The position numbers and the translations under genes were made by a program. A stretch of 36,447 nt of DNA from a virus: positions 1 to 36,447 of the IMG/VR virus record IMGVR_UViG_3300009285_001594. One strand, 5' to 3'. The first letter of the stretch is position 1. Each line of letters opens with the position of its first letter. Positions 1 to 6,949 of the stretch are shown here, in pieces. The notes beneath the pieces are model-generated. The model did no database searches. It worked only from the letters and a program-made list of their open reading frames with translations, and was not told the DNA's origin.

Positions 1-11
1 GATCACAAAAA

Positions 12-60
12 AGCAGCTAAAAAAATTCGCCTCTAAATTAAACAAATTTTATTAGCTGCT
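12..60 (-). terminator. Intrinsic terminator at the left end of the minus-strand transcript
   Basis: AGCAGCTAA at 12-20 and TTAGCTGCT at 52-60 are perfect 9-bp inverted arms, and the pairing can be extended with A/T pairs and one bulge. Read on the minus strand the second arm is followed by TTTTTTG, the U-tract of an intrinsic terminator. It lies just after the stop of the leftmost gene and would end the long leftward transcript. Loop and stem energy were not computed. Confidence 0.7.
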
Positions 61-84
61 GGTAAAGAATCGGCAATTATGTGG

Positions 85-438
85 CTATATCTCTGAAAAA
101 CTGTTTATCAGATTATCGATAATTTTCTTTTGGCTGGCAGAAAGTTTTTCGTATTTAGCCTCGAATCCGGATGGCTGGCGAGCCGCAATCAGTCTTTCGA
201 TGACCTGGTGCACCTCGGCGCAATCGGTTTTTTCGCTGGTCACCTGGAGCCATGCGGCGAAAAAATCCAGCTCCAGCACCTGGCAAATCCGCACGAGCAG
301 TGCGTCGCTAGGCAACGAAAAGCCCTTTTCCAGACGTGATATGTAGGCGGGCACGACGCTCAACGCGGCGGCCAGCGCGCGCTGCTGGATATCGGCGCTG
401 AGGCGCGCTTCCCTGAATAGCAAATAAAACGGCATCAT
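85..438 (-). CDS. XRE-family helix-turn-helix regulator (candidate phage repressor)
   Basis: This 117-residue protein carries an N-terminal XRE/Cro-type helix-turn-helix at about residues 16-45, with the family pattern of a QQRALA helix, a recognition helix PAYISRLEKG and then PSDALLVRICQVLEL. The C-terminal half is a short helical tail with no catalytic residues. The start is set by AAGGAG about 7 nt before ATGATG. It is the last gene of the leftward array and sits next to an upstream region carrying an operator-like element (492-507) that is nearly repeated at the head-gene promoter (22316-22331). That makes it a plausible repressor of itself and the late genes, but this is inference. It has no LexA-type protease domain. 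Confidence 0.85.
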   Translation of the reverse strand: MMPFYLLFREARLSADIQQRALAAALSVVPAYISRLEKGFSLPSDALLVRICQVLELDFFAAWLQVTSEKTDCAEVHQVIERLIAARQPSGFEAKYEKLSASQKKIIDNLINSFSEI

Positions 439-469
439 AAAAAAACTCCTTGAATGAAGCGGAAGTGAA

Positions 470-508
470 TTGGTTATTGATTGTGATGCCGTATAGTAAC
501 ATGTTTCT
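470..508. promoter_or_regulatory. Candidate operator/promoter region upstream of the XRE gene
   Basis: The plus strand reads TATAGTAACATGTTTC at 492-507, with an 8-bp palindrome AACATGTT at 498-505. The minus strand at the head promoter reads TATAGTTACATGTAAC (22331-22316), identical at 13 of 16 positions. A weak plus-strand -35 (TTGGTT, 470-475) and a minus-strand TACTAT box are also present, so the transcription direction is uncertain. The shared element suggests one DNA-binding protein acting at both sites. Confidence 0.45.
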
Positions 509-531
509 TAGGGGAAAGAAAGGGGGCTGGA

Positions 532-1176
532 TTAAAAATGAAGCTGTTTCAATAGATTATCTATCTCGGAGGAATCTATAAAAGCTAAATTATCTGGTTT
601 GCTGGCTGGGATAATTGCGGATTTATCAGATTCTGCGCCTAAAACAAATATAGCTCTATTGTAAATTATTGGCGATAATGTCAATTTCTTAATAAATGCA
701 ATGTTCATTATCGGTTTAATATTCTGATTTTTAAGAATTTGTGTATAAATATCCCACGTATGACCGGTTGTATAATAATCATCCACTAAAATGCAATATT
801 TGTTGGCACAATTAATCTCAATTGTCTCGGATTCGCTTTCAGTGCTCATTTTAATTTCGGGGTGTTTATGCCGGCTGGCGCGCTCTTTTATCCGTCTCAG
901 GTATCCGCATCGCTCAAAGGAATTTTGCCAGTTAGATGTATCAAGATTATGTTTCGGGATGCAAAGGATGGGTAATTCAAATATATCCCATAGGCATTCG
1001 CTTAAGCGATTTAGCAATTCAATGCGCTTATCAGTCAGCGCAAATTTTATCAAATAGCCGAAAAGATCTTCGTCACCAGCTAATGACCGCCGGCGAGTTT
1101 TGTATGCGTCAAGAAAGAAAATGCCTTCCTGTTCACTGAATATGAATAAAGACTTTTTTATTTTGTTTATGAGCAT
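532..1176 (-). CDS. Phosphoribosyltransferase-like protein
   Basis: The 214-residue product contains YCILVDDYYTTGHT at about residues 128-141. This matches the PRPP-binding signature of type I phosphoribosyltransferases: a hydrophobic strand, two acidic residues, then TTGxT. The base or other acceptor cannot be told from the sequence. The N-terminal 100 residues are a Lys/Arg-rich helical region without a recognisable domain. The ATG at 1176 lies inside the end of the upstream SLOG gene (44-bp overlap), so the two are probably translated together. The gene is visibly more AT-rich than the structural genes, suggesting later acquisition. Possible roles are nucleotide salvage, nucleotide signalling or conflict with the host; none is proven. 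Confidence 0.7.
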   Translation of the reverse strand: MLINKIKKSLFIFSEQEGIFFLDAYKTRRRSLAGDEDLFGYLIKFALTDKRIELLNRLSECLWDIFELPILCIPKHNLDTSNWQNSFERCGYLRRIKERASRHKHPEIKMSTESESETIEINCANKYCILVDDYYTTGHTWDIYTQILKNQNIKPIMNIAFIKKLTLSPIIYNRAIFVLGAESDKSAIIPASKPDNLAFIDSSEIDNLLKQLHF

Positions 1177-1474
1177 AATCTATCGTAAATTTAGTTCCCC
1201 TGGATTTTCCATCCCAAATCGCAATGGCATAATCAGCCCGTTGTACCATCTCCTCATTACGTACTAATGGCGCTCTCCTGCCGTAAAGCGCATACTGAGG
1301 TTTGTAAATCGTATAGGGAATGCGCGATTCTGTGGCGTATCTAATAGCAAGCTGATCCACTCCAATTGCTCCCCCGCAGATGATTTCCCCCAAATCATAG
1401 GTCTGTAAAATATCCTTAACAAACTTATAATCCGTGATTTGCCTTGAGCCGCTAACAAGCGTGATCGATTTCAT
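1133..1474 (-). CDS. SLOG-domain protein (DUF2493/YspA-like)
   Basis: The product of about 113 residues is a Rossmann-like nucleotide-binding SLOG domain. Visible motifs are VSGSR near the N-terminus, GGAIGVDQLA in the middle, RNEEMV, and WDGKSRGT near the C-terminus; this is the order seen in DUF2493/YspA proteins. SLOG domains are thought to bind or process nucleotides or NAD-like ligands. I chose the ATG at 1474 because conserved strand 1 begins immediately after it. A TATAAT box lies only 6 nt upstream of this ATG, so a leaderless message is possible, although no good -35 is seen. The gene overlaps the phosphoribosyltransferase gene that follows, implying a two-gene cassette. Confidence 0.8.
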   Translation of the reverse strand: MKSITLVSGSRQITDYKFVKDILQTYDLGEIICGGAIGVDQLAIRYATESRIPYTIYKPQYALYGRRAPLVRNEEMVQRADYAIAIWDGKSRGTKFTIDYAHKQNKKVFIHIQ

Positions 1475-1505
1475 GTTTTGATTATAGCAGAAAAAAATCA
1501 AAGAG

Positions 1506-1516
1506 GCGCTTCGCCC
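1506..1516 (-). terminator. Short hairpin with T-tract between the holin-like and SLOG genes
   Basis: GGCG (1506-1509) and CGCC (1513-1516) form a short GC stem with a 3-nt loop. On the minus strand it is followed by TCTTTGATTTTTTT. This could end the tail/lysis transcript before the SLOG cassette. The stem is only 4-5 bp, so the call is weak. The rest of 1475-1653 holds no gene that I can support. Confidence 0.35.
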
Positions 1517-1653
1517 CGCGCAATTTACCCACGGGCGGCTCTGATTTTTTATCAGTAGTTAATTTCGCATTAGCAATAGCCTCCGAGAAATTCATTTCAA
1601 GCCCGCCATTAACGTTTCGCGATTTTTAGACTAGTATACTGCCATCTTCCTCA

Positions 1654-1938
1654 TCAGAGAGGGTCTATATCGCTCCCACGCGGTTTTTTGGGCATTCCTG
1701 GCGCGAGCTTCACGGAGTCAGGAAGCGGCGCCGGCGGAGTGCCGACGGTGACAGGCTGATGCGTGATTAGCCTCAGTGCGATGTTTAGTATCGCCATCGC
1801 CGGCGTGAGATACTCCAGCGGGATCAATCCGGTGCCGGCGAGCTGGTCGCCGAGCGCGGCCAGAGCCGCCAGAAGGTTCATCCAAAACGTTTTTGAGCTA
1901 AATATCGATTTGCCGAGTTGGGCCTTTGTGTCGCTCAT
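1654..1938 (-). CDS. Holin-like small membrane protein
   Basis: The 94-residue form begins with MSDTKAQLG. It has a hydrophobic segment at about residues 17-32 (FWMNLLAALAALGDQL), a turn containing PLEYL, and a second segment (TPAMAILNIALRLIT), followed by a Pro-rich charged tail. The pattern FxSKTFWxN, two short membrane helices and then a V-x-V segment resembles small phage holins that sit beside the cell-wall hydrolase. A longer form starting at 2007 is possible; I prefer 1938 because the extra N-terminus is a basic amphipathic stretch and the overlap with the preceding gene is shorter. Shine-Dalgarno support is weak for both starts. Confidence 0.6.
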   Translation of the reverse strand: MSDTKAQLGKSIFSSKTFWMNLLAALAALGDQLAGTGLIPLEYLTPAMAILNIALRLITHQPVTVGTPPAPLPDSVKLAPGMPKKPRGSDIDPL

Positions 1939-2155
1939 GGTTTTTCTTGCCTTTCTTTTTAGAAGACAGATTAAAATGCGATAAACCAGTTTTTCCATTA
2001 TTGTCATTGCCTTGTTTTAATATCTCGTTAAACGCCTGCAATGCCGACAATTTTCGGCAGCCCTGGGGAGCCATAATCGGCGAAGCCTTGCCCGTTACAG
2101 CGCATTTAGCAAGCAATTTACATGTTTCGCACTCATCCCGATGGTTTTTACGCAT
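1898..2155 (-). CDS. Small Cys-rich protein of unknown function
   Basis: The 85-residue product starts MRKNHRDECETCKLLAKC. Five cysteines lie in the first 35 residues (CxxC, then CxxxxxxC and more), suggesting a metal-binding or disulphide knot. The C-terminal half is Lys-rich. Its ATG at 2155 overlaps the stop of the NlpC/P60 gene and its end overlaps the holin-like gene. This tight packing between hydrolase and holin suggests a lysis accessory role, for example a spanin or regulator, but no signal peptide or membrane segment is visible. Similar short Cys-rich N-termini occur in many phage proteins of unknown function. Confidence 0.5.
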   Translation of the reverse strand: MRKNHRDECETCKLLAKCAVTGKASPIMAPQGCRKLSALQAFNEILKQGNDNNGKTGLSHFNLSSKKKGKKNHERHKGPTRQIDI

Positions 2156-2609
2156 AGTCCACCCCCGGCATGAGTCCGCCAAAACCTTTAGTCACCCACG
2201 TCCCGCCTGGCAGGCAGCGAGTCAGTGTAACCGCCTTTATCCTACCGCCGACGGCCTCAATGATCATCATCGGGAGCGTGACGACTCCGACGTGGCAAGC
2301 AATACCTCTGGAATTCGCCAGAAACACAATCACTGCTGGCGTATGCAGGCATTCGATCATAGGGCGTTCCAGCTGATAGTTTTTTACCCACTGCCACTGA
2401 TAGCGAGCGCCGTCGGGGCAGATTTCGCGAAGCGTTTTTCCAGTGCCAAGCTCCCATCGGCGAGCCGCCTCCCGATAAACGGCCTCCACCAGCTCCGAGC
2501 AATCAACTGGCTGCGTCATATCGGAGAGGTCGGCGACTTCAGCGCCGAATTTATATTTTCGTCCGAGCTGGCTCATAGCAATATCCACAATTGATTTTGC
2601 TGATATCAT
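2148..2609 (-). CDS. NlpC/P60-family cysteine peptidase (tail-tip cell-wall hydrolase or endolysin)
   Basis: The 153-residue protein has the NlpC/P60 layout: an N-terminal helix leading to LGRKYKFG, the nucleophile at C37 in VDCSELV, and a histidine at about residue 106 in CHVGVV. Such enzymes cleave peptide stems of peptidoglycan. It follows the tail hub gene by 3 bp, in the order distal tail, hub, NlpC/P60 known from gene transfer agents and lambda-like tails. A tail-associated hydrolase used during entry is therefore the best reading. The holin-like gene downstream leaves open that it also serves lysis. No signal peptide is present. Confidence 0.85.
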   Translation of the reverse strand: MISAKSIVDIAMSQLGRKYKFGAEVADLSDMTQPVDCSELVEAVYREAARRWELGTGKTLREICPDGARYQWQWVKNYQLERPMIECLHTPAVIVFLANSRGIACHVGVVTLPMMIIEAVGGRIKAVTLTRCLPGGTWVTKGFGGLMPGVDYA

Positions 2610-2612
2610 TGG

Positions 2613-5267
2613 CTACACCTCATATCCCATCACCTCGATCTCATAAACTCCCATTTTCTTAACCTCATAGACATACAAGAGCTTATCAGTACATCCCAGC
2701 CCATCGGCGCTCGGCCAGTCAGAGTCGGTTAGTGCTATGATGTCGTAGCGCTCCAATGGCAGCGCTCGGAGGTCAGTCCGAAACGTGATGCCTCGTTTGA
2801 GATAAAAACCTGCTCGCAGGAAACCGTAGAGGTTCTCGATGCTGGCCAACGTGCGAATAGCATAGCAATCAAGCTCCAGGCTCATCTTTTGGCGATAGCG
2901 CGCCTGGCTGTCAGCCAACTCGCCATCGCCAGCGCTCGTCTTAGTTTGAGCCGCCAGTGTCAATTGCCCTGTCGGAAGCCGCAAGGCGTCGCTATTCTGG
3001 GCGTATTGCTTCTGCCAATAAAGCCGAATGTCGTTTATCAGTGTCTCAAGCGGCGTCCAGTGATAGCGCTTATCGCTGATGCTGCTATTGTCGAAGAAAT
3101 AAACAACGCTATCCTCTTCCGACGGCGAGACGGTGGCCAGCGAAAACATTGGCACCATCCGCAACCGTCCAACTTCCCACAGAAAAATGCAATGGCATTG
3201 CCAGGCTAATTCCTCCAGGTAGGCCATTAAGTTTTGTCGTTCCGATACCGCAAAGTTAAACACTATCGGCTGTTGCGTCAGCATACTTAAAGCAGTTTCG
3301 AAGCTGTCGCGGTCTAAATATCGTTCGTCTATGATTTTCTTGCCGATATACCAGGCAACATCGGCAGGATTGGTAAGCAGCTTATAAGTTCCGTCAAGCG
3401 AGGTCTCCTTGAGTCCGTCAATATCAAGTAGCAGCGTCCAGTCGTCGTCGTGGTAATACTCCACCTCCAGCCAGGCTTCGTAAAGTTGAAACACCCCATC
3501 AAGTGCCGCCTCGGTGTTGGTAAGCGCAAACCGTATTTCGCCGATAAAATCCGACAACCAGTCCCAGCTTGCGGGCGTTTTTCCAAACTCATTGGTGATG
3601 TCAATTTCGGCGATGGCGGCCACCTGATCGCCGACATCGCTTAAGCCAGTATTGTCTAGCGGGTGTCCGGCGCCTTGCGTCAAGATGTTGGTCAGATAAT
3701 AGGAGGCGCTGGCCGTGATATAGTCGTCCTTCCAGTATTTGACTTTGAGATAAACCGCCTTGATTGCGCCATAATCCCGATAACCGCATAAGCGATACTT
3801 TATCACGTCGAGATCAGCGCCAGCCAGGATGCTGTACTGAAAGAACGTATCAATATCCTGGTCATCGGCGGCATTATGGCCGCCCTGGTTGGCAAAATTC
3901 AGCATGATGCGCTGAGTCTTGGAACGGCTCGGAAACCCTATGCGCGGCGGCTGTTTTGTTACCAGGATATTCTTACGAAGGTCAGTCGTAGTCGGCCCGT
4001 AGTCGTAGTCGTTGGCGTCAAGCTGGCTCAAATAGCCATTGGAAAGCAGCGCATAAGCAGCGTTGATCGTCGCACTGTCAGGCGACCGCCCTTCAGCATT
4101 GGTTATCGCCCAGTATTCAGGGCATAGCTCCAGCGTTACCGTTTCGCCTGGCTCATGGGCCATCATTGCCGTCCCCAGCGACAAGCCCCGATTGACGTGG
4201 CCGAGCGAATGGGTCGCCGTATCGAAATAATGAAAAACAACCAGCTCTTCACCGATTTTCGCAAACATGCAAAGCGAAAATGCTAATCCTGCTGGGTGTT
4301 GGGTCGGGCAACTGAAGTAAAGCCCGCGTTGCAACTCGTCAAAAGCATAGACGCCCGCTCCGAGTGCGGTAATTTTACCAGTGTAAATGAACTCATTGTC
4401 AATGCGGAAGTAGCCTCGACCTGGTGGTGCGCCGCTGGTAATCGTAGCTTCTATGTAAAGTGCGTTCTCATTGAGCACGCCATTGAGCGTCGCATAACAG
4501 CCGCCGACGCCGGGATATAACCCGATAATATCACCTTCCAGCAGGTCAGTTTCCAGCGCCACCGCGATATAGCTATCAGTCGTAGCGTCCAACGTATCAG
4601 CCAAGATTGCCTGCGGTCGCTCGAAAACCTTCGGCGGCGCCCACAATCCGCCATTAGCCAGGCCAATCTCACCGAATACATACGGCCAGCCTTGACCGAT
4701 GGCGTCCTTTGGGCAACTCCAGAGCACCGAGTCCTTGATAATAACTTCATCGGGAAATGGCTGGTTGAAGCGACTGGTGAAGTCTTCAATCGTAAGCTCT
4801 ACCTCATAAGGATTGCCTTGTATCTGGCGAATAGCCCCCCAGAATATCAGCTCGGCAGCGATATTGCCCTGCTGATTGCCAAGATAACCCCACTCGTCAC
4901 CCCAGGGGCCGCCCCAGCCATAGGGCAAATAGACGTCATCGCCATATATCTTGTAAATCTTGGCGTCTTTATTGTGGAGGTCGAATTGAGCGTCGAGCTG
5001 CCAGAACTTGCCAGTCAGCTTAATGGTCATGTCGCCGAGGGCGCTGGTACGAGCGCTGAACTCCAGGTGCTCAGTGATGTCGCCCCACTCCAGCACGTAG
5101 TTGTAGACTTCGATGTCAATGCCGACGATAGTCAGCTCGCGGCTGGTGAGGAAGATGTCTTTTATTGGCTCGCCGCCGACTTCGATTTGCAGGAGATAGG
5201 AGTGCGGCAGGCCGCAGCGAGCGGCGTTCTGGACGGCTTCGAGGATGTGGGCGTCAATGTGTTTCAT
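2613..5267 (-). CDS. Tail hub / baseplate protein
   Basis: This 884-residue protein occupies the tail-hub position, after the tape measure and distal tail protein and before the NlpC/P60 peptidase. The N-terminal part (about 1-180) has the alternating strands expected of a hub domain, with segments such as EPIKDIFLTSRELTIVGI and a Trp/Gly-rich stretch YLPYGWGGPWGDEWGYLG. The middle is beta-rich and the C-terminal 250 residues include a region like gp27/gpL-type hub domains. The layout resembles RcGTA hub proteins of the DUF2163 type. Family assignment rests on position and general pattern, not on a diagnostic motif. The start has no alternative nearby. Confidence 0.7.
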   Translation of the reverse strand: MKHIDAHILEAVQNAARCGLPHSYLLQIEVGGEPIKDIFLTSRELTIVGIDIEVYNYVLEWGDITEHLEFSARTSALGDMTIKLTGKFWQLDAQFDLHNKDAKIYKIYGDDVYLPYGWGGPWGDEWGYLGNQQGNIAAELIFWGAIRQIQGNPYEVELTIEDFTSRFNQPFPDEVIIKDSVLWSCPKDAIGQGWPYVFGEIGLANGGLWAPPKVFERPQAILADTLDATTDSYIAVALETDLLEGDIIGLYPGVGGCYATLNGVLNENALYIEATITSGAPPGRGYFRIDNEFIYTGKITALGAGVYAFDELQRGLYFSCPTQHPAGLAFSLCMFAKIGEELVVFHYFDTATHSLGHVNRGLSLGTAMMAHEPGETVTLELCPEYWAITNAEGRSPDSATINAAYALLSNGYLSQLDANDYDYGPTTTDLRKNILVTKQPPRIGFPSRSKTQRIMLNFANQGGHNAADDQDIDTFFQYSILAGADLDVIKYRLCGYRDYGAIKAVYLKVKYWKDDYITASASYYLTNILTQGAGHPLDNTGLSDVGDQVAAIAEIDITNEFGKTPASWDWLSDFIGEIRFALTNTEAALDGVFQLYEAWLEVEYYHDDDWTLLLDIDGLKETSLDGTYKLLTNPADVAWYIGKKIIDERYLDRDSFETALSMLTQQPIVFNFAVSERQNLMAYLEELAWQCHCIFLWEVGRLRMVPMFSLATVSPSEEDSVVYFFDNSSISDKRYHWTPLETLINDIRLYWQKQYAQNSDALRLPTGQLTLAAQTKTSAGDGELADSQARYRQKMSLELDCYAIRTLASIENLYGFLRAGFYLKRGITFRTDLRALPLERYDIIALTDSDWPSADGLGCTDKLLYVYEVKKMGVYEIEVMGYEV

Positions 5268-5273
5268 AGTGTT

Positions 5274-5738
5274 TCATAGCTCTTCTTCTATGACTATGTT
5301 TATCATATAACTGCCCTGTGGATTCCACGCGATAGATAGATCGCCGATAAATCGCACAGTGTAGGCGCTTCCCAGGGGATCGGTAAACGTCCAGCTCTGG
5401 TGTTTTCCAACTCGCAGAAACCAGTCCTCAAAACTATTTTTTTCAGCCAACGGCACGTACCGCCAACCGATATTCCATCGGCGCTGCTGGTCTCGGCCGG
5501 TATCGTAGGCGATTTTTGAGCCATTCTGAAACGCATGCACAATGTCAAAATCCATCCGCATCGGTTCGTAGATTTCGGGATCATTGGCTGGTTGGAAAAC
5601 ATGCTGAAATGCAGGATAGAGAGAATCTCCGCTCCCGCTCACCAGGGCAGGCGTGTAATCGGTGCCGCTTTTGATGGTGACACCAGCGTTGTCGAGGTCG
5701 CCAAAACAAATGGGACGGGAAAATTTATTTGTGCTCAT
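5274..5738 (-). CDS. Distal tail protein-like (DUF2460-like)
   Basis: The 154-residue protein contains RRWNIGWRYVPLAEKNSFEDWF followed by a beta-rich end (FTDPLGSAYTVRFIGDLSI). This corresponds to the pattern of distal tail proteins: a strand with RRW, a helix with a run of acidic and aromatic residues, then a phage-specific strand pair. It lies between the receptor-module genes and the hub gene, as the distal tail gene does in siphoviruses and gene transfer agents. It would form the ring that joins the tail tube to the hub. Identification is by context and pattern only. Confidence 0.6.
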   Translation of the reverse strand: MSTNKFSRPICFGDLDNAGVTIKSGTDYTPALVSGSGDSLYPAFQHVFQPANDPEIYEPMRMDFDIVHAFQNGSKIAYDTGRDQQRRWNIGWRYVPLAEKNSFEDWFLRVGKHQSWTFTDPLGSAYTVRFIGDLSIAWNPQGSYMINIVIEEEL

Positions 5739-5742
5739 AATT

Positions 5743-6150
5743 TTACGATTCCTTTATAATAACTATAATGTACAGCGTCAAAATTTTCGCTCCCTCAGAA
5801 AACATGATTTCGTTAATGTCTGAAATTTTAATTTGAAAACTACCGGCCACCATATTTTCTAGCGCAATTTGAGACAATTCCTCTAATAAATTGGCACTAA
5901 CAAAAACAAAATACGGCGTTGCCCAGGCCGGCACATGCGCAACGAAACTCACGGTTACATCACCCGCTCCATTGCGCACCACAGCCGTCTCCATCCCAGA
6001 GCCCACCAGATTAGTCAGTGTGTAGGTTGACCCGCTACTCACGATTTTAGCGGCCATGATGGTGAGCCCGTCGAAATCGTTCGCCCCACCCCGCACCCAT
6101 TTATTGAGCGTATCCGCATTTATCGGCGCTCCGGTTATTGCTATAGCCAT
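5743..6150 (-). CDS. Small tail protein with one receptor-type beta module
   Basis: The 135-residue protein begins with a segment INADTLNKWVRGGANDFDG. It then has a strand pattern AVVRNGAGDVTVSFVAHVPAWATPYFVFVSA that repeats, in divergent form, twice in the neighbouring 265-residue protein. The alternation of a short N-terminal helix and an H-type-lectin-like beta sandwich suggests a surface or receptor-binding role. The start ATG at 6150 is almost contiguous with the stop of the gene upstream. A chaperone or tail-fibre role is not excluded. The function is inferred from repetition and location only. Confidence 0.5.
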   Translation of the reverse strand: MAIAITGAPINADTLNKWVRGGANDFDGLTIMAAKIVSSGSTYTLTNLVGSGMETAVVRNGAGDVTVSFVAHVPAWATPYFVFVSANLLEELSQIALENMVAGSFQIKISDINEIMFSEGAKILTLYIIVIIKES

Positions 6151-6151
6151 A

Positions 6152-6949
6152 TTATCCTCCTATCGCTAAAAAACTAAATGCCCCGCTGGTTATTTGCGCG
6201 TTAGTCTGGTTTCTCAGCTCGATGTCAACATAATCGGTTGCAACTGTCACGATAATCACCTGGTAGAAATTTGCTGTGGTGGCCCCGAATGACGTCGCTA
6301 TGACCGTCGGGATTGCGCTAAACCGACCCCGGAAGCGCAAACGGTAGCTGCCATCGGCATTCTGTCGGGCATTGGTTTGCATACCGAACGACGCGGATAT
6401 GTTGATAATCGCGCCAACCACAACAGCATATCCACCACAGAGTCGCGAATATTTCGTGTCATAACTCCCACCGGCCACCATTTTATTGAGGTTGGCGGCC
6501 AGTAAATCAGTCGAGTCGCTATTTACCCAGTATGGCGTGCGGTATTTGCCGGCTATCAGCACCAAAATGTATCGATCGAGGTATGCCAGGCCGCCTCCGT
6601 CGGTATCGCACCGCATACTCCATATCACCGCCTGGGCGGTACTCACGCTCTGCAGTGCTGGCACGCCATAATAGGGTATGCCGATAGGCTGGCATACGAT
6701 AACCGGCTCATCCAAAAATGCGTCCAGTCCCCCCACTAAATCGAACGGCAGTGTGTATTTTCCGACGGCATCCCGACTAAATGAACCCTCGGCTAATCCG
6801 CCCAAATAATCGGTGAACGTGCCGGCTGAATCATTTATCAGTCCGCCCATCAGCACTACATCGGCGGCATCCAGGCCAAACGCGCCGGCGGCAACGTGCA
6901 TGTTAAAATTGTCGGCGCTAAGCGCTTGCGGATCAGTCCAGATTGGCAT
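6152..6949 (-). CDS. Tail protein with two repeats of a receptor-type beta module
   Basis: The 265-residue protein is an internal duplication. Module 1 (about 1-110) starts LSADNFNMHVAAGAFGLD and contains FSRDAVGKYTLPF. Module 2 (about 150-265) starts LLAANLNKMVAGGSYD and contains NARQNADGSYRLRFRGRF. Both align by eye with the neighbouring 135-residue protein. The late beta strands in module 2 (YVDIELRNQTNAQITSGAFSFLA) resemble H-type lectin folds used by phages for glycan binding. It follows the tape measure gene with stop and start codons overlapping at 6949. A receptor-binding or tail-tip adhesin role is likely but not proven. Confidence 0.55.
   Translation of the reverse strand: MPIWTDPQALSADNFNMHVAAGAFGLDAADVVLMGGLINDSAGTFTDYLGGLAEGSFSRDAVGKYTLPFDLVGGLDAFLDEPVIVCQPIGIPYYGVPALQSVSTAQAVIWSMRCDTDGGGLAYLDRYILVLIAGKYRTPYWVNSDSTDLLAANLNKMVAGGSYDTKYSRLCGGYAVVVGAIINISASFGMQTNARQNADGSYRLRFRGRFSAIPTVIATSFGATTANFYQVIIVTVATDYVDIELRNQTNAQITSGAFSFLAIGG

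Noticed and set aside
85-438. Integrase or excisionase near the repressor
   Set aside because: No tyrosine or serine recombinase motifs were seen on either strand in any supported gene.
1926-2594. Plus-strand frame of 222 codons over the NlpC/P60 gene
   Set aside because: It lies opposite a gene with catalytic Cys and His motifs and shows no domain of its own.
4692-5279. Plus-strand frame of 195 codons opposite the hub gene
   Set aside because: It is the complement of a well-placed structural gene and has no Shine-Dalgarno or recognisable domain.
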